NCBI GenBank assembly: GCA_934526065.1
Contig: CAKSZX010000004.1
Span: 110,854 to 174,853, forward strand
Length of the DNA stretch: 64,000 nucleotides
Origin: an uncultured Oscillospiraceae bacterium
Lineage (GTDB): Bacteria > Bacillota > Clostridia > Oscillospirales > Ruminococcaceae
Reading direction: 5' to 3'
Shown: in pieces, positions 24,282 through 33,598 of the stretch
Layout of the letters: the number at the start of each line of letters is the position of its first letter
How positions within the stretch are numbered: the first letter of the stretch is position 1
Made by a program: the position numbers and the translations under genes
Notes under the pieces: model-generated
The model's input: the letters and a program-made list of their open reading frames with translations, nothing else
What the model was told of the DNA's origin: nothing
The model's database searches: none

Positions 24282-25643
24282 TTGAATTATAAAACCCAAG
24301 TAAGAGATTTAATATCACAGAGATTTGAGGGAGTTCCTTTGGCCGATGTTGTAACTTTCGGCTGCGCACAAAATGAAAATGACTCCGAAAAAATAAGGGG
24401 ACTTTTGTACGAGGTTGGTTATTCCATGACGGACAGCCTTGAAAATGCAGACATAGTTATTTATAACACCTGCGCCATAAGGGAAAATGCAGAGCTTAAA
24501 ATTTTCGGCAATATAGGCAAGCTGAAAGCGCTTAAAAAGGCAAATCCCAATATGATAGTTGCCGTGTGCGGCTGTATGGTAATGCAGGAACACATAGTTG
24601 AAAAAATAAAAAAGAGTTATCCCTTTGTCGACATCGTTTTCGGCACAAATGCCATTGAAATTTTGCCACAGTTAATTTATAATTGCTATACCGAAAACAA
24701 AAAGCAAATTCTTTCTCCTGAAGAAAGACGGGAATTCGATGATGATGTACCGATTTTAAGGCAGAGCAAGTCGAAGGCGTCTATTTCTATAATGTACGGC
24801 TGCGATAATTTTTGTTCTTACTGTATAGTGCCTTATGTAAGGGGAAGGGAGAGAAGCAGGCAGCCGGAGGATATTCTCCGTGAGTTTACCGAACTTGTAG
24901 ATCGGGGCTATAAAGACATAACTCTGTTGGGGCAAAATGTAAACTCTTACGGCAAAAAGTTGGATCGTGAGTTTGACTTTGCCGACTTGTTGCGGTTGCT
25001 GTGTACGGTAAAAGGGGATTATGTTATACACTTTATATCAAGTCATCCAAGAGATTTTACAAAAAAGGTTATTGATGTAATTCGTGATAATCCGCAAATT
25101 TCAAGACAAATTCATTTGCCCGTTCAGGCCGGCAATGACAGAATTTTGAAAGAAATGAACAGGCATTATACCATAGAACAATATATGGATATAATAAATT
25201 ATGCCAAGGAGCAGATACAGGGAGTGACATTTTCAACCGATATTATCGTAGGGTTTCCGGGAGAAACATTTGAGGAGTATTTAGACACGGAAAGACTTGT
25301 AAAGGAAGTTCGCTTTACACAAATTTTTAACTATATATACTCCAAAAGAAACGGCACAAAGGCTGCCAAAATGGAAGATAACATCACCCATGAAGAAAAA
25401 GCTCGCTGGCTCAACAGGCTTATAGCTATTCAAAGGGATATAACTTTTGATTATCTCAATGAATACGTAGGCAAAACCGAAAGGGCACTTGTTGAAGAGA
25501 AAAACGGCGATATGTACACCGCCCGTCTGCAAAATACATTTGTTGTTAAATTTATCTGTAAAAACGACCATACAGATGAATTTGTAAATCTTAAAATCAC
25601 AGGCAAAAGGGGCACAGCCCTTATTGCCGATATTATCGAATAA
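24282..25643 (+). CDS. miaB: tRNA-2-methylthio-N6-dimethylallyladenosine synthase
   Basis: MiaB adds a methylthio group to i6A37 in UNN-reading tRNAs. In order: UPF0004 domain (about 20-135) with Cys residues in TFGCAQNENDSE, NTCAIRENA and CGCMVMQ; radical SAM domain with CDNFCSYCIVP (three Cys binding the 4Fe-4S cluster); TRAM domain at about 385-453. TTG 24282 is preferred over TTG 24264 because AGGTGG ends 5 bases before it; 453 residues result. Its substrate is made by MiaA, encoded at 30705 in the same gene run. Confidence 0.96.
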   Translation: MNYKTQVRDLISQRFEGVPLADVVTFGCAQNENDSEKIRGLLYEVGYSMTDSLENADIVIYNTCAIRENAELKIFGNIGKLKALKKANPNMIVAVCGCMVMQEHIVEKIKKSYPFVDIVFGTNAIEILPQLIYNCYTENKKQILSPEERREFDDDVPILRQSKSKASISIMYGCDNFCSYCIVPYVRGRERSRQPEDILREFTELVDRGYKDITLLGQNVNSYGKKLDREFDFADLLRLLCTVKGDYVIHFISSHPRDFTKKVIDVIRDNPQISRQIHLPVQAGNDRILKEMNRHYTIEQYMDIINYAKEQIQGVTFSTDIIVGFPGETFEEYLDTERLVKEVRFTQIFNYIYSKRNGTKAAKMEDNITHEEKARWLNRLIAIQRDITFDYLNEYVGKTERALVEEKNGDMYTARLQNTFVVKFICKNDHTDEFVNLKITGKRGTALIADIIE

Positions 25644-25663
25644 TTAAAGGAAAGGTAATCACA

Positions 25664-26086
25664 ATGGACGAAAAGGAAATAATCAGAGAATTTAAAATTC
25701 TTGCCTCAAAACTTAAAAAGGATGATACAATCGTATATCTTGAACAGGCACAGAAAATGAACGATATGGATCAGGAATTGCAGGATCTTATCGGCAAGCT
25801 CAATATCTGCCAAATGAATTACAGGATTGAGGCTGTGAAGGAGGATAAAGACGAAGACAAAATTGACGCCCTCTATAACGAGTACATGGACTTGTATAAT
25901 CAAATCATGGCCAATGACAGCATGATTGAATATAACAACTGCAAAACAGAAGCAGATCAGCTTAAAGCCTATATTACGGCTATAATTAACGCTGCTTTTA
26001 ACGGCGGCGACCCTATGATTGTGGAAATGCCGGCAGGCGGTTGTTCCGGCGACTGTTCCGGTTGTTCCGGTTGCAGCGGTAATTGA
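25664..26086 (+). CDS. ymcA: YlbF/YmcA family protein (RicA-like) with cysteine-rich tail
   Basis: A 140-residue helical protein of the YlbF/YmcA family. In Bacillus subtilis YmcA (RicA) acts with RicF and RicT in mRNA maturation by RNase Y and in developmental control, and the complex carries Fe-S clusters. Helices cover about 1-115; the tail is GGCSGDCSGCSGCSGN, with four cysteines in a Gly/Ser background, suited to metal or Fe-S binding. Its position between miaB and mutS matches the Bacillus order, which supports YmcA rather than YlbF. The function here is inferred from family and synteny. It starts at ATG 25664 behind AAAGGAAAGG. Confidence 0.82.
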   Translation: MDEKEIIREFKILASKLKKDDTIVYLEQAQKMNDMDQELQDLIGKLNICQMNYRIEAVKEDKDEDKIDALYNEYMDLYNQIMANDSMIEYNNCKTEADQLKAYITAIINAAFNGGDPMIVEMPAGGCSGDCSGCSGCSGN

Positions 26087-26119
26087 TTTAAATTTTATTT
26101 ACAGAACGGTGGTGTAATA

Positions 26120-28723
26120 TTGGCAAGTAATCTTTCACCTATGATGCAACAGTATTTCGCAATCAAAAATCAACACAAGGATCATATCCTGTTTTTCAGG
26201 GTAGGCGATTTTTATGAAATGTTTTTTGATGATGCCATTACTGCGTCAAAGGAATTGGAGCTCACTCTTACGGGCAAAGACTGCGGCATGGAGGAAAGGG
26301 CGCCGATGTGCGGCATACCTTTTCATGCTCGGGAAACATATATTCAAAGACTTATTGAAAAGGGGTTTAAGGTTGCTATATGCGACCAGACCGAGCTTCC
26401 GGGCAAGGGTAAAACTCTTGTAAACCGAGATGTTATAAGGGTTGTTACACCGGGCACTGTTATGGAAGATTCCATGCTGAAAGAGGATAAAAACAACTAC
26501 ATTTGCAGCCTTTATTTTAAAAACGGTTGTGCGTGGCTTTGTTTTTGTGATATATCTACCGGCACAATGCAGTCAACGGAAATTCAAAGCGGAAATTTTG
26601 AAAACGATTTGAAGTCGGAACTGTACAAATATATGCCGAAAGAGATAATCATAAATTCGGAAATTCTCAATCAAAAGTGGCTTTCTGATTATTTGCGAGA
26701 TGTTATACACTGTTCTGCCGAGCTTATAAACGATTTCGATTACAATGATTTTGTCGTGGAAGAAGTTGTTAAAAAACAATTTGCTGGTAAAACTTTCGGA
26801 ATTGAGATGTCCCGCTGTCTGTGGCAGTTGATAAACTATCTTTCACAGACGCAAAAAGTTGGTATAGAAAAACTCGATAAGGTGGATATTTATTCCCCGG
26901 ACAGCTTTATGAAGTTGTCATACACTACGGTTTCAAACCTTGAACTGTTTGAAACCATACGTTCAAAGGAGAAAAAAGGCAGCCTGTTGTGGGTTCTTGA
27001 CGGCACAAAGACAAGTTTCGGTAAAAGAATGTTAAGGCAGATTGTTTCCGCCCCACTCATGGATAAGGAACAAATCGACATGCGTCTTAATGCGGTGGAA
27101 TACTTCAATAACAATCTAATTCTCCGCATGGATGTGCAAAATCGGCTTAAACTTATTCGGGATATGGAAAGACTTTGCAAAAGAGCCGGGTTCGGCAGTG
27201 CGGGACCGAGAGACGTATTTTCTCTTTCTCGGTCTGTAAAAGAAATTCCGACAGTAAAAAATCTGCTTGCTAAATCTGACGACAGGCTAATATCATCACT
27301 TAATGGGGATATTGATACTCTCGCTGAGTTGGGTGAGCTTTTAGACAGGGCAATAGTTGAAAATCCCCCTGCCACAATAAAAGACGGTGGCTTTATAAAG
27401 GCCGGTTTTGACCGGGATGTTGACCGATACCGCCATTTGGTAAACGATAATATAGGCATTTTAAAGGATATTGAAAACCGACTTAAAGAGGAAACAAAAA
27501 TTCCTAAACTCAAAGTGGGTTACAATCGTGTTTTTGGTTACTATATCGAAGTTACAAATTCATATAAAGATTTAGTGCCGGATACCTTTATACGCAAGCA
27601 AACTCTTGCCGGCGGTGAGCGCTACATAACCGAAGAGCTTAAAAATCTGGAACAGGAAATTCTCACAGCAAAGGAAAATCTTCTTGCAAGAGAGAAGGCA
27701 TTGTATGCCGATTTACTGAAATCTATTGCCGATGAGACCGATAAGATTTTGAAAACCACAAGAGCTATGGCGTATATAGATGTTTTGGCGGCATTTTCAC
27801 GGATCAGCACAAAAAATAACTATGTAAAGCCTACCGTTACAAACGAAGATCGGCTTATTATAAAGGACGGCAGACATCCGGTTGTGGAACAGATGAGCAG
27901 AGAGGAAGTATTTATTCCAAATGATGCTCTGCTGGACTGCAACGAAAATATGGTAAATATTATTACCGGACCGAATATGGCAGGTAAGTCAACATTTATG
28001 CGCCAAGTGGCAATAATTGTCATTATGGCTCAAATAGGTTGTTTTGTCCCGGCCAAGTCGGCGATTGTTCCTATTTGCGATACGGTGTTTACAAGAGTAG
28101 GTGCCTCCGATGATTTGTCCAGCGGCAGAAGTACATTTATGGTGGAAATGAGCGAAGTCAGTGAGATTTTACAAAATGCTACATCGAAAAGCTTGGTAAT
28201 ACTTGATGAAATAGGCAGAGGTACATCTACATATGACGGTATGAGTATTGCCAAAGCAGTTGTCGAGTATATAATTAACCCACAAAATAATCTGGGCTGT
28301 AAAACATTGTTTGCTACTCATTACCATGAACTCACCGAAATGGAAAACAATTTCCACGGCGTTATAAATTATAATATTGCAGTAAAAAAACGCGGAGATG
28401 ACATTACATTTTTGCGTAAAATAGTAAGGGGCGGTGCCGATGACAGTTACGGTATTCAGGTGGCTAAGTTGGCCGGTGTTCCCGATTGGGTAATACAAAG
28501 AGCAAAAGAAATTTTAAAAGAACTTGTGGAAAATGCGGAAAGAGAAAAAATGGCTGTAAGACAATTATCTCTTGATGACACAATGTTCACTAATTACCGG
28601 CCGGCAGAAAATCAAGGCACAAAGCTAAGCCGGGTTGAAGAAGAACTTGCCAAAATAGATGTAAATGTGCTTACACCTATTGAGGCGTTAAATTTGCTTA
28701 ATAAATTAAAATCTATGTTATAA
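26120..28723 (+). CDS. mutS: DNA mismatch repair protein MutS
   Basis: MutS recognises base mismatches and small loops and starts repair with MutL. The 867-residue protein has the mismatch-binding FRVGDFYEMFFDDA with the conserved Phe-x-Glu at the N-terminus, the lever/clamp core, and the ATPase with Walker A GPNMAGKSTFMRQ, DDLSSGRSTFMVEM, and Walker B LVILDEIGRGTSTYDG. The C-terminus ends in a helix-turn-helix dimer region. Start TTG 26120 is used, with GGTGGTG upstream and the next ATG inside the conserved SPMMQQY segment. mutL follows closely. Confidence 0.99.
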   Translation: MASNLSPMMQQYFAIKNQHKDHILFFRVGDFYEMFFDDAITASKELELTLTGKDCGMEERAPMCGIPFHARETYIQRLIEKGFKVAICDQTELPGKGKTLVNRDVIRVVTPGTVMEDSMLKEDKNNYICSLYFKNGCAWLCFCDISTGTMQSTEIQSGNFENDLKSELYKYMPKEIIINSEILNQKWLSDYLRDVIHCSAELINDFDYNDFVVEEVVKKQFAGKTFGIEMSRCLWQLINYLSQTQKVGIEKLDKVDIYSPDSFMKLSYTTVSNLELFETIRSKEKKGSLLWVLDGTKTSFGKRMLRQIVSAPLMDKEQIDMRLNAVEYFNNNLILRMDVQNRLKLIRDMERLCKRAGFGSAGPRDVFSLSRSVKEIPTVKNLLAKSDDRLISSLNGDIDTLAELGELLDRAIVENPPATIKDGGFIKAGFDRDVDRYRHLVNDNIGILKDIENRLKEETKIPKLKVGYNRVFGYYIEVTNSYKDLVPDTFIRKQTLAGGERYITEELKNLEQEILTAKENLLAREKALYADLLKSIADETDKILKTTRAMAYIDVLAAFSRISTKNNYVKPTVTNEDRLIIKDGRHPVVEQMSREEVFIPNDALLDCNENMVNIITGPNMAGKSTFMRQVAIIVIMAQIGCFVPAKSAIVPICDTVFTRVGASDDLSSGRSTFMVEMSEVSEILQNATSKSLVILDEIGRGTSTYDGMSIAKAVVEYIINPQNNLGCKTLFATHYHELTEMENNFHGVINYNIAVKKRGDDITFLRKIVRGGADDSYGIQVAKLAGVPDWVIQRAKEILKELVENAEREKMAVRQLSLDDTMFTNYRPAENQGTKLSRVEEELAKIDVNVLTPIEALNLLNKLKSML

Positions 28724-28738
28724 AGGCAGGTGTTACAA

Positions 28739-30715
28739 ATGGCGATAATAAATGTTCTTGATAAAAAAACAGCGGAATTGATAGCCGCAGGAGAAGTGGT
28801 TGAAAGGCCGGCATCGGTTGTAAAAGAACTTGTGGAAAATTCAATAGACGCAGGGGCAAAAAATATTCTTGTGGATATTGAACGAGGGGGTATTAAAAAA
28901 ATACTTGTGCAGGACGATGGCAGCGGTATAGACAGCGAATATATAAAAACCGCCTTTGTAAGGCATGCCACAAGTAAGATAAAAACCGGCGAGGATTTGG
29001 ATCATATAGCAAGTTTGGGTTTTAGGGGTGAAGCTTTGCCGTCCATTGCCGGCGTTTCACACACAACCCTTATTTCAAAAACAGAAGAACAGGATTTTGC
29101 AGTTGAATTTAAAATTTCCGGCGGTGAAGAAGAATCTTTTGAGATAAAACCTTTTGTAACCGGGTCAAGATTTATAATACGAGATTTGTTTTATAACACC
29201 CCGGCCAGAATGAAGTTTTTGAAAAAGGATTCCACAGAGGCAGGGTATGTACAGGATATAGTCACAAATCTTGCACTCTCAAAACCGGATATATCTTTTA
29301 CCTTTGTAAAAGACGGTACCGAAGTTTTTTCAACTGTAGGCGACGGCAATTTGCTTAATACTATAGCCTCCGTTTTCTCAACAGAGTACGCCAATACCCT
29401 TACAAAGGTAGACTACGAAACCGAAAAGTTTAAAATTACAGGTTATACAACGGTACCGCATGGGTCAAGACAGTCAAGGAATATGCAGTTTTCTTTTGTA
29501 AATTCCAGGTATGTTAAAAATAAAACCATTATTTCGGCTGTGGAAAACGCTTACAAAGGAACAGTTATGTCCGGTAAGTTTCCGGGGTATGTTATAAATA
29601 TCCGGTTGCCTCTGGATGAAGTTGATGTAAATGTGCATCCGGCAAAAACGGAAGTCCGTTTTTCAAACGAAGGTGATATTTTCAGCGCAGTATACAGAGC
29701 AATAAAAACGGCTATAACTTCTGATGTTACATTAAAACAATTTTCATTTAAAAAACAGACAGCATTTGATATACCGAACGATACCCCTGTACAGCAGATT
29801 ATGACGGAGCGGCCCACAAAAACCGAAGACGATGATTACACTTCTTCCCGAAAACAGGAAATAAGTTACAATACTTTTAATTTAAGCGGAAGCTTTGATA
29901 CAAAGAAAACCGATCGGTATATGGAAAATTACATAAAACCGCAAATTGAACGCCCGGCGGAAGCAGGCGATGATATTTTCCACAGTGAGGGCGCAGAGTA
30001 TAAAACAAGAGCAGATGCTCGTTCGGCGGAAAATTTTACCGATAGCGGTTATAAATACGACAGCTTCAAGATTTCTACCTCAAATTACAAAAGGGAAGAT
30101 AAAGAGCCGGCTGCCGAAGTAACACCACCGGTAAGCGCCCAAGAATTTTATTCGGATAATTTAAAAGTTATAGGAGAAGTATTTTCTACATATATAATTT
30201 GTCGGACGGGTGACGAAATTATCGTTATAGATAAGCATGCCGCACACGAGAGAATTTTGTACGAACAGTTTAAGAAAAACACGAGAATTGATAAGCAAAT
30301 GCTCTTAGTTCCCGTTACGGTAAAACTTTCACGGCCGGAAAAACAAGCTGTTCTCGAAAATGAGGAACTTTTAGAGAGTTCGGGTTTCGAAATAGAGGAT
30401 TTTGGCGGGGATGCGGTTATCGTAAGGGCAATACCTATGTATGTCATAGATGAAAATCCTGAAAATCTTGTAAGTGAAATTGCCTATAATCTTTCAAACG
30501 GAAATAAATCAGAGATGAGTGAAAAAATGGACTGGATTTTTCGGTCAGTGGCTTGCCGCAGCGCCATAAAAGGCGGCGACAAGGCAGAAATAAATCGGAT
30601 TACGGCACTTGTAAAAGACATAAGAAGTAAGAAAATTCCTTTGTACTGCCCACATGGCAGACCGATTATAATAACTATAACAAAAAAGGAGCTTGAAAAA
30701 CAGTTTGGAAGATAA
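28739..30715 (+). CDS. mutL: DNA mismatch repair protein MutL with endonuclease motif
   Basis: MutL couples MutS to strand removal. The GHKL ATPase occupies about 1-330 (AAGEVVERPASVVKELVENS, DDGSGI, LGFRGEALPSI). A variable linker covers about 340-465. The C-terminal dimerisation domain (470-658) carries DKHAAHERILYE, the metal-binding DQHA(x)2E(x)4E endonuclease motif with Lys for Gln, plus ACRSAIKGGD and CPHGRP. It is therefore predicted to nick DNA itself, as expected for bacteria without MutH. ATG 28739 is preferred over GTG 28730 for its spacing to AGGCAGG. It overlaps miaA. Confidence 0.98.
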   Translation: MAIINVLDKKTAELIAAGEVVERPASVVKELVENSIDAGAKNILVDIERGGIKKILVQDDGSGIDSEYIKTAFVRHATSKIKTGEDLDHIASLGFRGEALPSIAGVSHTTLISKTEEQDFAVEFKISGGEEESFEIKPFVTGSRFIIRDLFYNTPARMKFLKKDSTEAGYVQDIVTNLALSKPDISFTFVKDGTEVFSTVGDGNLLNTIASVFSTEYANTLTKVDYETEKFKITGYTTVPHGSRQSRNMQFSFVNSRYVKNKTIISAVENAYKGTVMSGKFPGYVINIRLPLDEVDVNVHPAKTEVRFSNEGDIFSAVYRAIKTAITSDVTLKQFSFKKQTAFDIPNDTPVQQIMTERPTKTEDDDYTSSRKQEISYNTFNLSGSFDTKKTDRYMENYIKPQIERPAEAGDDIFHSEGAEYKTRADARSAENFTDSGYKYDSFKISTSNYKREDKEPAAEVTPPVSAQEFYSDNLKVIGEVFSTYIICRTGDEIIVIDKHAAHERILYEQFKKNTRIDKQMLLVPVTVKLSRPEKQAVLENEELLESSGFEIEDFGGDAVIVRAIPMYVIDENPENLVSEIAYNLSNGNKSEMSEKMDWIFRSVACRSAIKGGDKAEINRITALVKDIRSKKIPLYCPHGRPIIITITKKELEKQFGR

Positions 30716-31640
30716 GAAGAAAATAGTTGTTATATGCGGCCCTACCGCCAGCGGAAAAACCGGGCTTGCCATTGATTTATGTGAAAAATTCAACGGAGAA
30801 GTAATTTCTGCGGATTCTATGCAGGTGTATAAAAACCTTGATATCGGCACAGCAAAGGCGACGAAAGAGGAACAGGCAAGGGCGGTTCATCACCTTGTGG
30901 ATTTTATGGAACCGGAAGAACCTTACAATGTGCAGAAATTTTGTCAGCTTGCGGCAGATTGTATAGACGATATAACATCAAGGGATAAGCTTCCTATTAT
31001 TGCCGGCGGAACAGGACTTTATGTAGAAAGCCTTATAAACGGCGTCAGATTCGGTCGGCAGCCGGACAACAGCATTGTAAAAGACAAGTTGCGACAGGAA
31101 TTACGGGAAAATGGCATTGAGTACATGTATAATCAATTAGTGGATATAGACCCGGAATATGCTAAAACCGTTCACCCAAATAACACGGTAAGAGTTTTAA
31201 GGGCAATAGAAATATATAGGCTAACCGGACATAATATGTCCTATCAGATAAAAAACTCGGTTCCTCGGCAGCAACCGTACGACAGCCTTTTGATAGGTCT
31301 CAACTTCAAGGATAGGTCAAAGTTGTACGATAATATTAACAGACGAGTGGATTTAATGGTTCATCAGGGTATTGTGGCCGAGGCAAAATATGTCTACGAT
31401 AATCGAGATATATTTAAAACCAGTGCGGCGGCCATAGGTTACAAAGAATTTTTCCCTTATTTTGAAAACAAAGAAACCTTGGAAGAATGTTGTGAAAAAT
31501 TAAAGCAATCTTCCAGAAATTACGCTAAAAGGCAACTTACATGGTTCAGAAGGATAAGTAAAGTTAATTGGCTTTACATAGATGAAGATGACTACAAAAA
31601 GCTTGGAGAAGAGCTTGTGCGTGAATTTTTGATTAAATAA
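30705..31640 (+). CDS. miaA: tRNA dimethylallyltransferase
   Basis: Adds a dimethylallyl group to A37 of UNN-reading tRNAs, giving the i6A substrate of MiaB. The 311-residue protein has P-loop GPTASGKTGLA, SADSMQVYKNLDIGTAK with the catalytic Asp, IIAGGTGLYVESLI, and RQLTWFRR near the end. Two TTG codons could start it. TTG 30693 touches its own AAGGAG, so TTG 30705 (13 bases from it) is preferred. Either way it begins inside the end of mutL, suggesting coupling. It shares the repair run with miaB. Confidence 0.96.
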   Translation: MEDKKKIVVICGPTASGKTGLAIDLCEKFNGEVISADSMQVYKNLDIGTAKATKEEQARAVHHLVDFMEPEEPYNVQKFCQLAADCIDDITSRDKLPIIAGGTGLYVESLINGVRFGRQPDNSIVKDKLRQELRENGIEYMYNQLVDIDPEYAKTVHPNNTVRVLRAIEIYRLTGHNMSYQIKNSVPRQQPYDSLLIGLNFKDRSKLYDNINRRVDLMVHQGIVAEAKYVYDNRDIFKTSAAAIGYKEFFPYFENKETLEECCEKLKQSSRNYAKRQLTWFRRISKVNWLYIDEDDYKKLGEELVREFLIK

Positions 31641-31643
31641 GTT

Positions 31644-32870
31644 ATGGAAGAGAAGAAAAAGAAAAGAAAAAAACACGGTTTGCGGTCGATTATATTGATT
31701 TTTCTTGTCATATACGGATTTGTTCAATTCTATTTGATGAATTTTAACGGTGTTGACACCGTCAAAGCCCTGGAAGGTTACATAAACGACAGTGTGATTT
31801 CTCCCGGGATAGTTTGCCGACAGGAAACGGTATTAAATAAAACTTCCGACGGATATGTGGATTATCTTGCGGCGGACGGGCGGAGAGTTTCAAAAGGTGA
31901 GCTTATCGCTAATGTCTATCCATCTCAAAGCGATGTTGACAACTTAATCAAATTGAGAAGCAAACAAACCCTTATGGCGGATATAAATTCGGTTATATCA
32001 TATACAACCGGTAACACATTGGATATTTCGGTTACAAGAAAATCGCTTACAAATCAGTTGACCGCAATGTCGCAAAAAACCGCTTATGAAGATTACAGCA
32101 GTATATCCGACGACTTGGCGGCTCTTGCTTTCAGCATTAACAAAATAAATGTTGCAACAGGCAAAATTACCGATTTTTCCGGTGGGGCGTCGCTTATTCA
32201 ATCGGAGATTGATTCTGTCAGCGCAGGGATAAATTCCCCTTCGGAAAACCTGTATGCACCTGCCACAGGGTACTTTATAAACAATACCGACGGATATGAA
32301 AGTGTGGCGACTGTGGATAATTTTTTGAATATTGATGCTCGGCGGGGAATTGATATAATAAAAAATAAAATTTACAGTTCACAAAACAGTGGTGAGTATG
32401 GTAAAATAATAACAGATTATAAGTGGAGTTTATGCACGTATATTGACAAGGCTGACGGAGAGAATTTGTATGAGGGTAAAAGCGTAAATATATCAATTTC
32501 CGCCGGGGATAACGAGTTCCAAAAGGCCACCGTAAAAAAAATAAAAGAATTTGATGATAAATATCTTGTTGTAATAGAATGTACTATTATGAGTTCTCGG
32601 TCGGCTACCGCAAGGATAACCGAGTGCGAAATACTTAATAAGCAGTATAAGGGCATTAAAATACCCAAATCGGCTATTCACTTTGAAAACGGTGAAATGG
32701 GTGTCTATGTGAATTTTTCAAACATAGCCCAGTTTAAAAAGATAAATCCGATTTTTGAGGATAGTAATTATGTTGTTGTCCCAAGTACAACTTCTGACGA
32801 CAACCAAGTTAAGTTATATGATTCTATAATAGTGAAAGGAAGAAATTTATATGACGGAAAATACTTATAA
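31644..32870 (+). CDS. HlyD-like membrane-anchored adaptor protein
   Basis: A 408-residue protein with a highly basic head (residues 2-13), one transmembrane helix at about 15-35, and an extracellular body. The body resembles the HlyD/membrane-fusion family: a first half-lipoyl segment at about 67-95 (DGYVDYLAADGRRVSKGELI), a helical segment at about 95-200, a second half-lipoyl segment (LYAPATGYFINN) near 210, then beta domains. No ABC transporter, permease or outer channel gene lies next to it. It starts 3 bases after miaA and its end overlaps yggS by 20 bases, tying it to the division cluster. The function is not known; export adaptor or envelope protein are both open. Confidence 0.72.
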   Translation: MEEKKKKRKKHGLRSIILIFLVIYGFVQFYLMNFNGVDTVKALEGYINDSVISPGIVCRQETVLNKTSDGYVDYLAADGRRVSKGELIANVYPSQSDVDNLIKLRSKQTLMADINSVISYTTGNTLDISVTRKSLTNQLTAMSQKTAYEDYSSISDDLAALAFSINKINVATGKITDFSGGASLIQSEIDSVSAGINSPSENLYAPATGYFINNTDGYESVATVDNFLNIDARRGIDIIKNKIYSSQNSGEYGKIITDYKWSLCTYIDKADGENLYEGKSVNISISAGDNEFQKATVKKIKEFDDKYLVVIECTIMSSRSATARITECEILNKQYKGIKIPKSAIHFENGEMGVYVNFSNIAQFKKINPIFEDSNYVVVPSTTSDDNQVKLYDSIIVKGRNLYDGKYL

Positions 32871-33585
32871 GCTGAATTTTGACTATAATATCGAGGAAAA
32901 TGTCAAAAGGGTACAGGACGAAATTGCCGAGGCCTGTGTAAAATACGGCCGTAATCCTGAAGAAGTAACTCTCATGGGGGTTTCAAAAACACAAGATGTA
33001 CCTGCCATTGAAAGGGCATATAATGCCGGAATAAGACTTTTTGGTGAAAATCGTGTTCAGGAGCTTGTTCAAAAAGGGGATTTCTTCATATCTCACAATG
33101 TGCCGTGCCATATTATCGGCTCTTTGCAAACAAACAAGGTTAAATATCTGCCGGAGCTTACCGATACGATACAAAGTGTGGACAGTTTAAAACTTGCCGC
33201 AGAGATAGAAAAACAGTACGGTAAAGCCGGTAAGCACTGTAACATTTGTATAGAGGTAAACATAGGCAACGAGGAAAGCAAGGGTGGCATTATGTATGCC
33301 GATGTGCCAGGTTTTGTGGACGAGCTTTCGCAATTTAAAAATATTACTCTCAAAGGCCTTATGTGTGTACCGCCAAGATCCGAAGATGAGAGCGTAAGAA
33401 AATATTTTGAGCAAATGCATAAATTATTTGTTGACATTCAGAGCAAAAAACATCATAATGTAGATATGTCAATCTTATCAATGGGTATGTCAGGCGACTT
33501 CCCGTATGCCATTGCCGAAGGCAGCACAATAGTGCGTGTGGGCAGGGGCATTTTTGGCGAGAGAAATTACAATATTACAAAGTAA
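32851..33585 (+). CDS. yggS: YggS family pyridoxal phosphate-binding protein
   Basis: A TIM-barrel PLP-binding protein (PLPBP/YggS/YlmE) that helps vitamin B6 and amino acid balance and has no known catalytic activity. The 244-residue protein shows the PLP lysine in LMGVSKTQDV, FGENRVQELVQK, HIIGSLQTNK, and the phosphate-binding SMGMSGDF and VRVGRGIFGER near the end. ATG 32851 follows GAAAGGAAG and lies inside the end of the HlyD-like gene. Its place upstream of sepF is widely conserved in Firmicutes and actinobacteria. Confidence 0.96.
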   Translation: MTENTYKLNFDYNIEENVKRVQDEIAEACVKYGRNPEEVTLMGVSKTQDVPAIERAYNAGIRLFGENRVQELVQKGDFFISHNVPCHIIGSLQTNKVKYLPELTDTIQSVDSLKLAAEIEKQYGKAGKHCNICIEVNIGNEESKGGIMYADVPGFVDELSQFKNITLKGLMCVPPRSEDESVRKYFEQMHKLFVDIQSKKHHNVDMSILSMGMSGDFPYAIAEGSTIVRVGRGIFGERNYNITK

Positions 33586-33598
33586 AAGGAGAATTAAA

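Noticed and set aside
26890..27513. A 207-codon open frame on the minus strand inside mutS
   Set aside because: It lies wholly opposite a conserved MutS core, is Ser/Phe/Leu-rich, and has no supporting start or neighbour.
32050..32250. Possible transporter or secretion partner for the HlyD-like protein in alternative frames
   Set aside because: Antisense frames here are short and show no membrane-protein or ATPase motifs.
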